Assembly: GCF_000172155.1 (NCBI RefSeq)
Contig: NZ_ABIZ01000001.1
Coordinates: 3,505,105 to 3,569,104 of the forward strand
Direction: 5' to 3'
Source of the DNA: Verrucomicrobium spinosum DSM 4136 = JCM 18804
Lineage (GTDB): Bacteria > Verrucomicrobiota > Verrucomicrobiia > Verrucomicrobiales > Verrucomicrobiaceae
DNA length: 64,000 nt
Shown piece after piece: positions 1 through 8,707 of this stretch; positions within the stretch are counted from its first letter, which is position 1; each line of letters begins with the position of its first letter. The position numbers and the translations under genes are program-made. The notes below the pieces were generated by a model. It was not told the origin of the DNA. It ran no database searches and worked only from the letters and a program-made list of their open reading frames with translations.

Positions 1-848
1 ATGCCCGTGCCATTCAGGACCAGCTCCTGCTAACCCCGCTCAGTCGCTTTGGCAAAGCTGGAGCGCCAGTTGTGCCAGACGAGAGTTTTTCCAGGCAACG
101 CGTCACCTTCTCCGTGCCGGAGGATCTGCCAGAGGAGCTCCTTTTTTTCTTCAAGCTGGCCCGCGCCTTGAGATTTACACCTCCCAAAGCCGGTCAGGAT
201 GATGTGATTGCTGCCAGCCTTGCCAAGATTGGTTTCAAAGATGGAAACACGGTTTTTGACTATCACCATCTGACTGCGGGGCAGAAGCGCGGGCTTGCCA
301 AAGCCTACCAGTTTGGTCAGCACCTCATGGATGTAGAAGCGGAGACCACCGGGCAAACCGTTCGGGGCTGGCGGTGGAGCCCCAAGTCGGGGATTCTTGG
401 TACTGACTATCTTTTCCGCGCAGCATGGGCCAAGTGGTTCACTGGCGGCAACGCTCCCGAGGAAGCAATTTACATGGATGGGCGAAATGACGACACGGGG
501 CAGCCGTTTGATGGGAAGAAGCGCTATGTAATGCACTTCGAAAAGGAATCGCTGCCGAAGGTCTCAGCCTTCTGGTCGATTTCTATGTATCACCTGTCGG
601 ACGGTTCCTTCGTTGAGAACTCCATCAAACGCTATTCCATCGGAGATAGGACTCCGGGGCTGACTGCGAACGAAGATGGTTCGCTAACGCTGTACATTCA
701 ACACGATCCTCCGGAAAGTGCCACGCAGAAGGCCAATTGGCTCCCAGCACCCAAAGGAGGCTTCTATCTGAACCTCCGACTCTACGGGCCAGATGACAGC
801 CTGCAGACTGGCGTCTGGGCACCTCCTCCTGTAACGCCCGTCAAGTGA
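1..848 (+). CDS. DUF1254/DUF1214 protein, C-terminal part (cut by left edge)
   Basis: The reading frame is open to the left edge (first full codon at base 3), so the start lies outside the window and 281 residues are visible. A GTG at 72 could start a shorter protein, but conserved-looking sequence precedes it. The visible part matches the DUF1214 half of DUF1254/DUF1214 proteins: a peEaiY-like segment (APEEAIYMDG), DxxGxPxDG, LPKVSAFWSISMY, an asparagine followed by RYSIGDR, DGSLTLYIQ, NWLPAP and a terminal LRLYGPDD...W..PPV. Family members are usually about 450-480 residues, often secreted, with no established reaction. Family assignment is strong; function is unknown. The next gene follows on the same strand about 100 bases on. 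Confidence 0.85.
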   Translation, partial: ARAIQDQLLLTPLSRFGKAGAPVVPDESFSRQRVTFSVPEDLPEELLFFFKLARALRFTPPKAGQDDVIAASLAKIGFKDGNTVFDYHHLTAGQKRGLAKAYQFGQHLMDVEAETTGQTVRGWRWSPKSGILGTDYLFRAAWAKWFTGGNAPEEAIYMDGRNDDTGQPFDGKKRYVMHFEKESLPKVSAFWSISMYHLSDGSFVENSIKRYSIGDRTPGLTANEDGSLTLYIQHDPPESATQKANWLPAPKGGFYLNLRLYGPDDSLQTGVWAPPPVTPVK

Positions 849-954
849 CATCGAGGCCCAAGGTGCCAACTTCAGAAGGTGCCCGCCGAAGAATATAGGG
901 TGGTTACTTTGCCCGCCCTCCCAATTGCAACACCACCTGAGCCAGTCTCCTTTG

Positions 955-2604
955 ATGAACAATCGCTTCTTCTCATGTACAGTGATCGCTCTGGCGACGG
1001 TGGCCCTGGCCGGGTGTAACACCTACTCCATCGCAACCCAAAAGAGGCCGGTCCACCGTTCGAGCACGGTTGCTGGACAATACATTGACCGGGCCGGGAA
1101 ACGTGATGGCTCCGGACCTGAGGCCCAGATTGGGATCTATCTGGATGCCGCTGCCGCCGCGACTAAAGTGCTTGCGAATGCTCCTTCCGAAGTACAGGCA
1201 CGTGCCGACTACAACTTCGCGGTGGCGCGTATCTTTGACATCATTGACGCCGCCGGGCTGAAGCCCTGGTCGGCGCCTTTGCGATGTCCAGGAGCCACGC
1301 ACGAATGGTTTCTCTCGCTGAAGTCAAACTCGCAGCCGGATCAAAGCCCTGCCCACTACCAGCTCGTTCCGGCAGATCGCTATTCATTCAAAGGCAGGCT
1401 GGTGGTGGAGCAGGCTGACAAGGAAGGGGTGGGGGCGGCACTCGTGGCCAAGAGCAAGGTGCCAGATGCCACAAAGATCGATCCCTTCGCGCAAGGAAAA
1501 CACGTTTACTATGGCATCACGGGGCTGGTGGACATCTTGGGGGTAAATGCCACGCTCAGGGTGGTGGACCCACTTGCCCAAGAAACGGTCGTGATGCAGG
1601 GGCGCACGTATCCTCTGGCCGCAAACTTCACCGCTCCCATTGCTCTTGCTCTGGCGGAATTGAAGCCGCGCAAGCGTGAGTTGCGCGGTCTCTTCAAGCC
1701 CGACGAGTTCACTAGCGGCCCGCGGTTGGCAAGACTCCAGCCCTATGACCCGAAGAAGATTCCAATTCTCTGCATCCACGGGCTCGGCGATTCGCAGGCC
1801 ACCTGGGCACCGATGATTGAGTCGCTGCGCGCCGACCCGGTCATCCGGCAGAACTATCAAATTTGGTTTTTCAGCTATGCGTCTGGCTATCCCTATCCCG
1901 CCAGCGCGGCCTTCCTGAGGACGCAGCTTGACCTGATCAATGCCCGCTATCCGGACCACAAACGCATCGTGGTCATTGGACATAGCATGGGCGGCATGAT
2001 CAGCCGCACGCTCATGACGGACAGTGGCATGAAACTCTGGTATGCCACCTATGAGAAGCCACCTGCGGAAACACCTTTCGCAGAGGAGAGCACGCGCCAA
2101 TTGATGGCAAAAGCACTCATCTTTGAGCACCGCCCTGAGATCTCGCGCGTCATCTTTGCCTCGCCGTCACATAGAGGGGCGGACATGGCCACCAATTTCT
2201 TTGGCCGCCTGGGCTCCAAGATCATCGGTGGCCCGAGGAATCTGCTGATGGGGGATACCAGCGCCCTGGATCTCGCCAGGCCCGGCTCATCCGGCTCCCA
2301 GTTGAAGAAGATGCCAAACAGCATTGATTTCCTCGATCCTGACAACCGCTTTGTGAGGAATCTCGCCGAGTTGCCGCTCGCCCCCGGGATCCCGTATCAC
2401 ACCATCATAGGTGATCGCGGGAAGGGCGGGAATAAGGATCGCACCCCGCCAGTGAGCTCTGATGGCATCGTGCCTTACTGGAGCAGTCATCTGGACGGTG
2501 CCCAGAGCGAGCTCATCATCCCCAGTGGGCATTGGAGCAACCAGCACCCCCGGGGCATCGCGGAGGTCAACCGTATTTTGCGTCTGCATCTGGAGGAGGA
2601 TTGA
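955..2604 (+). CDS. Lipoprotein alpha/beta hydrolase (esterase/lipase-like)
   Basis: A predicted 549-residue outer-surface or periplasmic lipoprotein hydrolase. The chosen ATG gives a clean lipoprotein signal (MNNRFFS, hydrophobic stretch, lipobox LAGC); an in-frame ATG 30 bases upstream would add ten polar residues. The C-terminal two thirds is an alpha/beta hydrolase: IPILCIHGLGDS for the oxyanion region, nucleophile elbow GHSMGG, then SDGIVPYWSS and a late GHWSNQHP that probably carries the catalytic histidine. This resembles PGAP1/DUF676-like lipases and esterases. The N-terminal 230 residues are not recognised. Substrate unknown. Hydrolase fold and lipidation are well supported; the specific activity is inferred. 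Confidence 0.85.
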   Translation: MNNRFFSCTVIALATVALAGCNTYSIATQKRPVHRSSTVAGQYIDRAGKRDGSGPEAQIGIYLDAAAAATKVLANAPSEVQARADYNFAVARIFDIIDAAGLKPWSAPLRCPGATHEWFLSLKSNSQPDQSPAHYQLVPADRYSFKGRLVVEQADKEGVGAALVAKSKVPDATKIDPFAQGKHVYYGITGLVDILGVNATLRVVDPLAQETVVMQGRTYPLAANFTAPIALALAELKPRKRELRGLFKPDEFTSGPRLARLQPYDPKKIPILCIHGLGDSQATWAPMIESLRADPVIRQNYQIWFFSYASGYPYPASAAFLRTQLDLINARYPDHKRIVVIGHSMGGMISRTLMTDSGMKLWYATYEKPPAETPFAEESTRQLMAKALIFEHRPEISRVIFASPSHRGADMATNFFGRLGSKIIGGPRNLLMGDTSALDLARPGSSGSQLKKMPNSIDFLDPDNRFVRNLAELPLAPGIPYHTIIGDRGKGGNKDRTPPVSSDGIVPYWSSHLDGAQSELIIPSGHWSNQHPRGIAEVNRILRLHLEED

Positions 2605-2665
2605 GGCTCTCCCAATGGCGCAACGTTCCAAGCCACCTCCTGATCATTTTGCATCGCATTGCCCC

Positions 2666-2843
2666 ATGAACACTTCTGCGAAAAATCTTGTTGCCAACCT
2701 GGGCGCGCTTTTTGTCGCAGCAGGCATCTCCGCGCAGGACAAGAAGCCGAACATCCTCGTCATCATGGGAGATGACATCGGCTAGTGGAATATCAGCGCC
2801 TCTCACCAGCACCCATTCATCGCCCGGACACCACCAAGATTTT
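2666..2843 (+). pseudogene. Truncated sulfatase N-terminus
   Basis: An ATG at 2666 opens a 39-residue peptide with a signal-like start and the sulfatase first-metal motif KKPNILVIMGDDIG, ended by TAG at 2783-2785. The in-frame sequence after the stop reads WNISA, exactly what follows GDDIG(Y) in one class of arylsulfatases. Similarity is then lost and the next sulfatase gene begins at 2844. The fragment lacks the CxPxR active-site region and every later domain, so it cannot be an enzyme. The simplest reading is the 5' remnant of a sulfatase gene that suffered a nonsense change and a large deletion. An N-terminal peptide may still be made. Confidence 0.75.
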
Positions 2844-5204
2844 ATGAGAGCTTTGATACCCTTTCTCACGCTTTGGTGCGTGGCCGCCGGGACTCTGCCT
2901 GCAGCCACTCCGGGCGATGGATCAGTGCTGCCATTTCCTCCTGCTCCCATGGCGGGGGAGGCGAAGCCGCGGCTACAGGACTCTACCATGAAGTGGCCTG
3001 ACGAGCCGCAACGTCTTCCCAAGGATGCGCCAAGCATTCTCATCGTGCTCATCGATGATGTGGGCTTTGGCGTGGCGGAAACCTTCGGAGGTGAGGTGCA
3101 TACGCCCACGCTCACCAAGCTGGCGAATGAAGGGTTGCGGTACAACCGGTTTCACACCACCTCGATCTGCTCTCCCACTCGTGCCTCATTGCTCACGGGG
3201 CGCAATCACACAAGGGTGGGATCAGGCACCATCGCGGAGCGGGCCGTGGCGTTCGATGGCTATACGGGCATCATTCCCAGAACGGCCGCCACGCTCGCGG
3301 AGGTCCTGAAGCAATATGGTTATCATACGTCAGCCTTTGGCAAATGGCACAACACGCCCGCCACGGAGACCACCGCCATCGGCCCGAAGGATCGCTGGCC
3401 CAATGGGTACGGATTCGAATATTTCTACGGGTTTCTCGCGGGTGAGACCTCACAGTGGGAGCCTCGGCTCGTGGAGAATTATGATGCGGTGGAACCGCCC
3501 CATGATGACCCCAGGTACCACCTCACGGAGGACATGGTGCAGAAGGCGCTCGAATGGCTCGACAAGCGCGAGTCCTTCGCCCCGGACAAGCCCTTTCTCA
3601 TGTACTGGGCCCCCGGTGGGGTGCATGGCCCGCATCACATCTTTCCCGAGTGGGCGGACAAGTACAAAGGCAAATTCAATGATGGATGGGATGCCTATCG
3701 AGAACGCGTGCACAAGCGCCAGCTTGAGAGGGGTATCATTCCTCCTGGCACCAAGCTCACGCCGCGTGATGAAACCATGACCGCCTGGAAGGACATTCCC
3801 GAAAACCAGCGAGCCTTCCAGCAGCGTGGCATGGAGCTCTTTGCTGGCTATGTGGAGCACACAGATGCGCAGGTGGGGCGCCTGGTTGCTGGACTGGAGA
3901 AACGCGGGCTGCGGGAGAACACGCTCATCTTCTACATCTGGGGCGACAATGGCTCTAGCGCGGAGGGCCAGCAGGGGTCGATCAGCGAGTTGCTTGCCCA
4001 GAACAACATCCCCAATACGGTGGAGCAGCAAATCGCCGCGCTGGAGAAGCTGGGAGGGCTTGCTGCCCTGGGCTCTTCAAAGACGGACAACATGTACCAC
4101 TCAGGATGGGCGTGGGCGGGAGGCACCCCTTTCAAGGCGACAAAACTCGTGGCCTCCCACTTTGGCGGGACACGCAACCCCCTGGTTGTTTCCTGGCCCA
4201 AGGGTATCAAGCCAGACAAGGCCATCCGCAGTCAGTTCGCCCATGTCATAGACATCGCACCGACCCTCTATGAAGTGCTCGGGATCCTGCCGCCGAAGGT
4301 GGTGAATGGTCAGGAGCAGATCCCGCTCGACGGAATGAGCTTTGCCTCCACCTTTACCAAGGCGGATGCACCTGCGGCAAAGACGGTGCAGTTCTTCGAC
4401 AACAATGGCAGTCGTGCCATCTACAAGGAGGGCTGGTACGCTTGCACCTTTGGTCCCTTCATCCCCTGGAACACGCCGGCATCTGCGCCGCGGATTGCCA
4501 AGTGGGACTCCGCCGCTGACGAGTGGGAGCTCTACGATTTGACGAGGGACTTCTCGCAAGCGGACGATCTGGCAAAGCGGAGGCCGGACAAGCTTGCGGA
4601 ACTGAAGCAGGAATTCCTGACGCTGGCAGAGGACAACAAGGACTTTCCCATTGGGGCGGGCAACTGGCTGCGGCTGCATCCTGCCGACCGGATCCAGACC
4701 TCCTACACAAGCTGGACTTTCAACCGCAATACCCGTCGGATGCCGGAGTTCGCTGCGCCAGGCATTGGTCGGCAGAGCAATGCCATCACCATCGATGTGG
4801 AAGTTAAAGAAGGGGCGAGTGGCGTGCTATACGCGCTCGGTGGCTCAGGGGGCGGGGTCACGTGTTACCTCGACAGGGGCCATCTCGTGTACCTCTATAA
4901 CATGATGATCATCGAGCAATACGCAGCCCGAAGCGAGATCCAGCTTCCCGCTGGCAAGCACAAAATTGAAGTGCTCACCCACATTGCCGGACTGGCCAAA
5001 GGGGGGGCAGTCACTCTTCAGGTGAATGGAAGGGAGGTGGGAAGAGCGGAGCTGAAGCGCACCGTGCCCGCGGCGTTTTCCGCCAGCGAGACTTTTGATG
5101 TCGGCGTGGACCTGGGCTCGACGGTAGCCCTCGACTACTTCGACAAGCGTCCGTTTGCCTTCGAAGGGGAGATCCACGCAATAAAAGTGGCGTTGACGAA
5201 GTGA
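2844..5204 (+). CDS. Secreted arylsulfatase with C-terminal beta-rich extension
   Basis: A 786-residue sulfatase predicted to hydrolyse sulfate esters outside the cytoplasm. The ATG at 2844 gives a signal peptide (about 1-20); the open frame extends upstream but that part is unlike protein. Metal-binding DD is at 71-72. The active-site motif CSPTRASLLTG begins at Cys109, the residue matured to formylglycine in C-type sulfatases. FGKWH and a late DNGSS metal-site segment are present. Length, GTI.ERA and GYTGIIP segments suggest the large AtsA-like (S1_4-type) arylsulfatases. About 180 C-terminal residues look like a beta-sandwich add-on. No maturase gene is in the window. The preceding fragment is of the same superfamily. 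Confidence 0.93.
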   Translation: MRALIPFLTLWCVAAGTLPAATPGDGSVLPFPPAPMAGEAKPRLQDSTMKWPDEPQRLPKDAPSILIVLIDDVGFGVAETFGGEVHTPTLTKLANEGLRYNRFHTTSICSPTRASLLTGRNHTRVGSGTIAERAVAFDGYTGIIPRTAATLAEVLKQYGYHTSAFGKWHNTPATETTAIGPKDRWPNGYGFEYFYGFLAGETSQWEPRLVENYDAVEPPHDDPRYHLTEDMVQKALEWLDKRESFAPDKPFLMYWAPGGVHGPHHIFPEWADKYKGKFNDGWDAYRERVHKRQLERGIIPPGTKLTPRDETMTAWKDIPENQRAFQQRGMELFAGYVEHTDAQVGRLVAGLEKRGLRENTLIFYIWGDNGSSAEGQQGSISELLAQNNIPNTVEQQIAALEKLGGLAALGSSKTDNMYHSGWAWAGGTPFKATKLVASHFGGTRNPLVVSWPKGIKPDKAIRSQFAHVIDIAPTLYEVLGILPPKVVNGQEQIPLDGMSFASTFTKADAPAAKTVQFFDNNGSRAIYKEGWYACTFGPFIPWNTPASAPRIAKWDSAADEWELYDLTRDFSQADDLAKRRPDKLAELKQEFLTLAEDNKDFPIGAGNWLRLHPADRIQTSYTSWTFNRNTRRMPEFAAPGIGRQSNAITIDVEVKEGASGVLYALGGSGGGVTCYLDRGHLVYLYNMMIIEQYAARSEIQLPAGKHKIEVLTHIAGLAKGGAVTLQVNGREVGRAELKRTVPAAFSASETFDVGVDLGSTVALDYFDKRPFAFEGEIHAIKVALTK

Positions 5205-5214
5205 GCCCATTCGG

Positions 5215-5460
5215 TTGCCGATCCTCGGAATTCGATCTCCCACCAAAACCAACCACCTGCTCATCTGGTTGCTCGTGCTGATGCTCGCAGTTTGTGCCGA
5301 TTCCTCTGACCGATTCCTGGTTCAGGAGGCAGACAGAAACAAAGACAGGCGTTTGGCCCTCGCTGAGGTCAACCCGGTGACCCTGCCCCGCCTGTTCAAC
5401 CGCTATGACATCAACGGAGATGGCACCGTGACGCTCTTGCCTAAGAACCTGTTTGGATAA
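5215..5460 (+). CDS. Small secreted EF-hand protein
   Basis: An 81-residue product starting 10 bases after the sulfatase stop, probably co-transcribed. The listed start is a TTG; no upstream ATG exists and the first in-frame ATG (5281) would remove most of the signal segment (LLIWLLVLMLAV). Two EF-hand calcium loops follow: DRNKDRRLALAE, with correct D-x-N-x-D and final Glu, and DINGDGTVTLLP, whose last position is Pro instead of Glu. Paired EF-hand or dockerin-like peptides are common in secreted proteins of this phylum. It may be a stand-alone calcium-binding peptide or the remnant of a longer protein. Start and function are uncertain. Confidence 0.6.
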   Translation: MPILGIRSPTKTNHLLIWLLVLMLAVCADSSDRFLVQEADRNKDRRLALAEVNPVTLPRLFNRYDINGDGTVTLLPKNLFG

Positions 5461-5665
5461 AAACAGCCGGGTGTCGCAGGTTCAAATAAGGGAATGAGAT
5501 GGGAGCGGCTTCGCCGAGCCTGAGGACTGCCCCTCCGGGTTGCGGTCCTTTTGAGCCTGGACGGCGTTGCTCATCGGTTGTGAATCTCGATTCACGTCCT
5601 CTTCGCGCTTTTTCCAGACTCAAAATGCCTCGCAACACACCCAGCGCTTTCAGCCAAACAGGTTC
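5445..5665. repeat. Structured element bounded by 12-bp perfect inverted repeats
   Basis: The sequence GAACCTGTTTGG at 5445-5456 recurs as its exact reverse complement CCAAACAGGTTC at 5654-5665. The enclosed ~200 bases contain GTGAATC-TC-GATTCAC near 5580, a GGCT...AGCC hairpin and an imperfect GGAC...GTCC hairpin. The left repeat overlaps the last codons of the EF-hand gene. No transposase is encoded; a 75-codon minus-strand frame spans the element but is not recognised as a protein. Size and structure fit a MITE-like or REP-type non-autonomous element. The mobile nature is inferred from one copy only. Confidence 0.5.
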
Positions 5666-5772
5666 CAAGGGGCACCCGCCGGGGAGCCTCGGGGCAGAGG
5701 TTAGTGCTGACGGGAGGCGAAAAGCCAGTCCCGCCCCGGGCCCTGCCTTTTGGGAGGCTCGTGAGAGAAGGG

Positions 5773-6330
5773 CTAGCGCGGATCGCGGCCCGTCATTTCA
5801 ACGAACTGCTGGCGAAGGCTGTGGCAGCGCTCGGACCAGGCACCCACCTCACGCTGCAATTCCATCACCTGCTTTTCCAACCACAGACAACGTTGTTTGA
5901 GGTTTGCGTTGGCTTCGCCGGTGCCGAACTCTTCGCCATACCCAAGGCTGATTTCCTGGGTGCCGCGCACCCGGTGGGGACTGGCCTTGAAAAAGGGGAG
6001 TTCGCTGAGACGGGTTTTGGTGCCTTCCAGGGTGTTGATGACGGAGACGTTTTCGTCGATCTCACCCGTGGCGAGGAACTCCTGCAGCGTTCCGACGCTC
6101 GTGGGGCCGTAGAGGAAGTTGTCAGACATCTCCACCAGCCAGTCCATCTGAAGGGCTGTTACCATCGGAGCCCGCATCCACGTCCGGCGCTCATCATTGG
6201 AGACGCGATCCATGGGGGAGATCTTGGCTTCGGCAGCCCAGATCCTCAACTGGTCCAGAGGGGCGGGTCCAAAGATCTCGTTGCCTGCCACTTTAAGGAG
6301 ATACCAGTGATTGCCATCCATAAAAAACAT
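5773..6330 (-). CDS. GYF_2 (DUF4339)-domain protein with C-terminal coiled coil
   Basis: A 185-residue protein; ATGs at 6330 and 6321 are both plausible starts. The N-terminus WYLLKVAGNEIFGP followed by LDQLRIWAAEAKISPMDRV is a typical bacterial GYF_2/DUF4339 domain, usually interpreted as a peptide-binding or regulatory module. A second, weaker GYF-like copy may follow (FLYGPTSVGTLQEFLATGEI). The C-terminal ~40 residues (LKQRCLWLEKQVMELQREV) form a heptad-like coiled coil. No signal peptide or membrane segment, so probably cytoplasmic. It is transcribed divergently from the lipoprotein gene at 6435. Partner and process unknown. Confidence 0.75.
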   Translation of the reverse strand: MFFMDGNHWYLLKVAGNEIFGPAPLDQLRIWAAEAKISPMDRVSNDERRTWMRAPMVTALQMDWLVEMSDNFLYGPTSVGTLQEFLATGEIDENVSVINTLEGTKTRLSELPFFKASPHRVRGTQEISLGYGEEFGTGEANANLKQRCLWLEKQVMELQREVGAWSERCHSLRQQFVEMTGRDPR

Positions 6331-6434
6331 CCTAACGGAAACGCGGTTGGCGAGCCAAGACAAAAATGTTGGCTCACGAGAGGCGTATTATTTTCATGAT
6401 GGTTTTACGTGCGGCTTTTGACTATGCTTTATTC

Positions 6435-7211
6435 ATGGGCGAGCAGTTTTTCCAGGTTACGCGGCAGAGGGCAGGGTTTGCGGCGCTGTGTGTCGCCTTC
6501 CTGACTGGCTGCGCGGGGGTACCCATGTCTGATGCTCCCCCTGGTGCCCATCTCAGTGGTCTGCCGCAGAGGGGGGAGAAGGTGGATGCCGCCTCGGTGC
6601 TCTCCATGACCTTTGAGGAGGCCAAGAAGGTGAGCCCGAAGAGCCTGGAAATCCCTCCCTTTTACAAGGTGGCTGCTGATGAAATTACCGTGCTCAAGTC
6701 CGACGCCGCCGGGCAGCCCCTCCGGGTGCGAGCCCGCGGCAAGGTCTATATGCAGGTGGATTTTCGCGAACAATTGCGGACGCTGGGGCAGGAGGCCTAC
6801 ATCGAAAGTGGTGGTGAGCTTATTGTGAGGGGCAAGCCGTTGTTGCAGCGGGGGCGCAGTGTGGTGGAGGGCTTGAGCGACTACACTGTCTTTTATATTA
6901 GAGGTCTGCGTCTCCAGGTGATCGGCAGTCACCGAAAGTCCTCGCAGGATGCCACAGGGACACCGGTGGTGATGCCTGAGTGGAAGCGTTCATGGAAGGA
7001 GGGGCCCAATCCGCTGTTGCCGGCGCTCTCGCCTGAGGATGTGCCCAAAGAGATCCGGTCCAGCCCGCTGCTTCCCCCCGTGGAAGGAGCCAGTGACATC
7101 CCGCAGATGCTGCCCCCGGAGACTCCTCCTCCTCCTCTGAAATCCAAGAGCACTCCGGTGGATGCGGTGGAGACTTCAGAGGACAAGCCCGCTCCGACTG
7201 ACGCTCCTTAG
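6435..7211 (+). CDS. Lipoprotein of unknown function
   Basis: A 258-residue predicted lipoprotein. The ATG at 6435 places a short charged region before a hydrophobic stretch and lipobox LTGC; the frame is open further upstream, so a longer start is possible. The middle (about 60-160) alternates short beta-like strands (LRVRARGKVYMQVDFREQ, YIESGGELIVRGKPLL, GLRLQVIGSH), a pattern faintly like the beta-jellyroll of LptA/OstA-type proteins but too weak to assign. The C-terminal 80 residues are rich in Pro, Ser and Glu and look disordered. I recognise no family. It lies about 75 bases before the ceramidase-like gene on the same strand. Confidence 0.65.
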   Translation: MGEQFFQVTRQRAGFAALCVAFLTGCAGVPMSDAPPGAHLSGLPQRGEKVDAASVLSMTFEEAKKVSPKSLEIPPFYKVAADEITVLKSDAAGQPLRVRARGKVYMQVDFREQLRTLGQEAYIESGGELIVRGKPLLQRGRSVVEGLSDYTVFYIRGLRLQVIGSHRKSSQDATGTPVVMPEWKRSWKEGPNPLLPALSPEDVPKEIRSSPLLPPVEGASDIPQMLPPETPPPPLKSKSTPVDAVETSEDKPAPTDAP

Positions 7212-7287
7212 CCGCGACAAGGTGAGGTGGCTCAGGTTATTTCCGGTCTCCAGGCAAGAATGGCGCTTCAAGGCACGCATTGGTGCT

Positions 7288-8655
7288 ATGAAATGTCGTG
7301 CACTATTTCTGGCCGGTTGGATGCTGCTGGCCGCGGGAGGGGCTGCATGGGCTCAAGAGAACAGTGGCTGGAAGGCGGCCGCTGCGTCCTCCAAGATCAC
7401 GCCCAACGGGCCCATGTGGATGGCGGGGTATGCCTCGCGCACCAATCCCTCTGAAGGGGTGACCCAAGATCTTTTTGCGAAGGTGCTGGTACTGGAGGAC
7501 GACCAGGGCGGCCGGTTCGTGACTCTGACCATGGATCTTATTGGCATTCCGGCCTCGCTGCGAAGCTCAGTAGTGGAGGCATTGCAGCAGCAGCATCGGC
7601 TCCCATCAGAGAGGGTGTTTATGAACTGCTCCCATACCCATTGCGGGCCGGAGTTCAGGGTGGGGAAGTCTCTTTACCTGGAGGTGATGGATCACGGCGA
7701 CAATCGCGGCGCCGAGTACGGCACCTGGCTGGCGGGCGAACTGGTGCGGCTCACGGGCGAGGCGATCGGACGGCTTGCACCTGCAAAGGTGGGGGTCACC
7801 CATGCCAGGTGCGGTTTTGCCATGAACCGCCGGCTGCCCACCCGGCTGGGGTACAAGAATAGCCCGTATCCAGATGGTCCGGTGGATCAGTCGGTGCCGG
7901 TGCTGGAGGTGCAGGCGGCAGATGGCAAGTTGCTGGCAGTCATGTTTGGCTATGCCTGTCACAATACCACTCTAAGCTTTCAGCAGTTTTGCGGGGACTA
8001 TGCTGGCTATGCGCAGGAGTATCTGGAGGAGGCGCATCCTGGAACGGTGGCCCTTTTTGTGATGGGTTGTGGGGGTGATCAAAATCCCTACCCACGGGGC
8101 AAACTGGAACTCGCCCAGCAGCATGGGCGGGCTCTTGCAAATGCGGTCGAGGCGGCGCTCACCGTCACGCAGAAACAAGCGGTCAAGGGACCTGTGAAAG
8201 TGGCCATGGGGAATGTGGCCCTCCCTTTCGCGCTCCCGCCGCCCAAGACAGAGCTGGAAAAGATGGCAGCTTCCAAGAACCGCTGGGAGGCGGCTCATGC
8301 GAGCCTGCAACTCAAGAAGCTGGAGGTGGAAGGCAAGCTGGCCGAGAGCTATGACTACCCCGTGCAAGTCGTGAAGCTCGGCTCTGACTTCACCCTGGTC
8401 GCTCTGGCAGGAGAGGTGGTGGTGGACTACGCATTGAGATTGAAGCGGGAGCTGACCACAGAATCCACCATCTGGGTGGCAGGCTACTCCAATGACGTGA
8501 TGGGCTACATTCCCAGTCGCCGTGTGCTGGAAGAAGGCGGGTATGAAGCTGGCGGGGCCATGCTCTACACGGCTCATCCTGGCCCCTGGAGACCTGAGGT
8601 GGAAGAGCTGATCATTGGCAAAGTTCACGAATTGCACCGGCAGTTGGCTGAGTGA
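7288..8655 (+). CDS. Neutral/alkaline ceramidase-like secreted hydrolase
   Basis: A 455-residue secreted protein with a signal peptide ending near AAWAQE. It matches the catalytic N-terminal domain of neutral/alkaline non-lysosomal ceramidases: AAASSKITP and GPMWMAGYASR at the start, ALVLED-type strands, NCSHTHCGP (zinc-ligand histidines), GYACHNTTL and MGCGGDQNP. Family enzymes cleave the amide of ceramide in a zinc-dependent way, but many bacterial paralogues of this length lack the C-terminal ceramidase domain and have unknown amide or ester substrates. The start at 7288 is chosen for the signal peptide; the longer open frame overlaps the previous gene. Confidence 0.87.
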   Translation: MKCRALFLAGWMLLAAGGAAWAQENSGWKAAAASSKITPNGPMWMAGYASRTNPSEGVTQDLFAKVLVLEDDQGGRFVTLTMDLIGIPASLRSSVVEALQQQHRLPSERVFMNCSHTHCGPEFRVGKSLYLEVMDHGDNRGAEYGTWLAGELVRLTGEAIGRLAPAKVGVTHARCGFAMNRRLPTRLGYKNSPYPDGPVDQSVPVLEVQAADGKLLAVMFGYACHNTTLSFQQFCGDYAGYAQEYLEEAHPGTVALFVMGCGGDQNPYPRGKLELAQQHGRALANAVEAALTVTQKQAVKGPVKVAMGNVALPFALPPPKTELEKMAASKNRWEAAHASLQLKKLEVEGKLAESYDYPVQVVKLGSDFTLVALAGEVVVDYALRLKRELTTESTIWVAGYSNDVMGYIPSRRVLEEGGYEAGGAMLYTAHPGPWRPEVEELIIGKVHELHRQLAE

Positions 8656-8707
8656 TATTCCGGGAGACGCCGTTACTCTCTACGCATTCTTTTGCGCCTT
8701 AACACCC

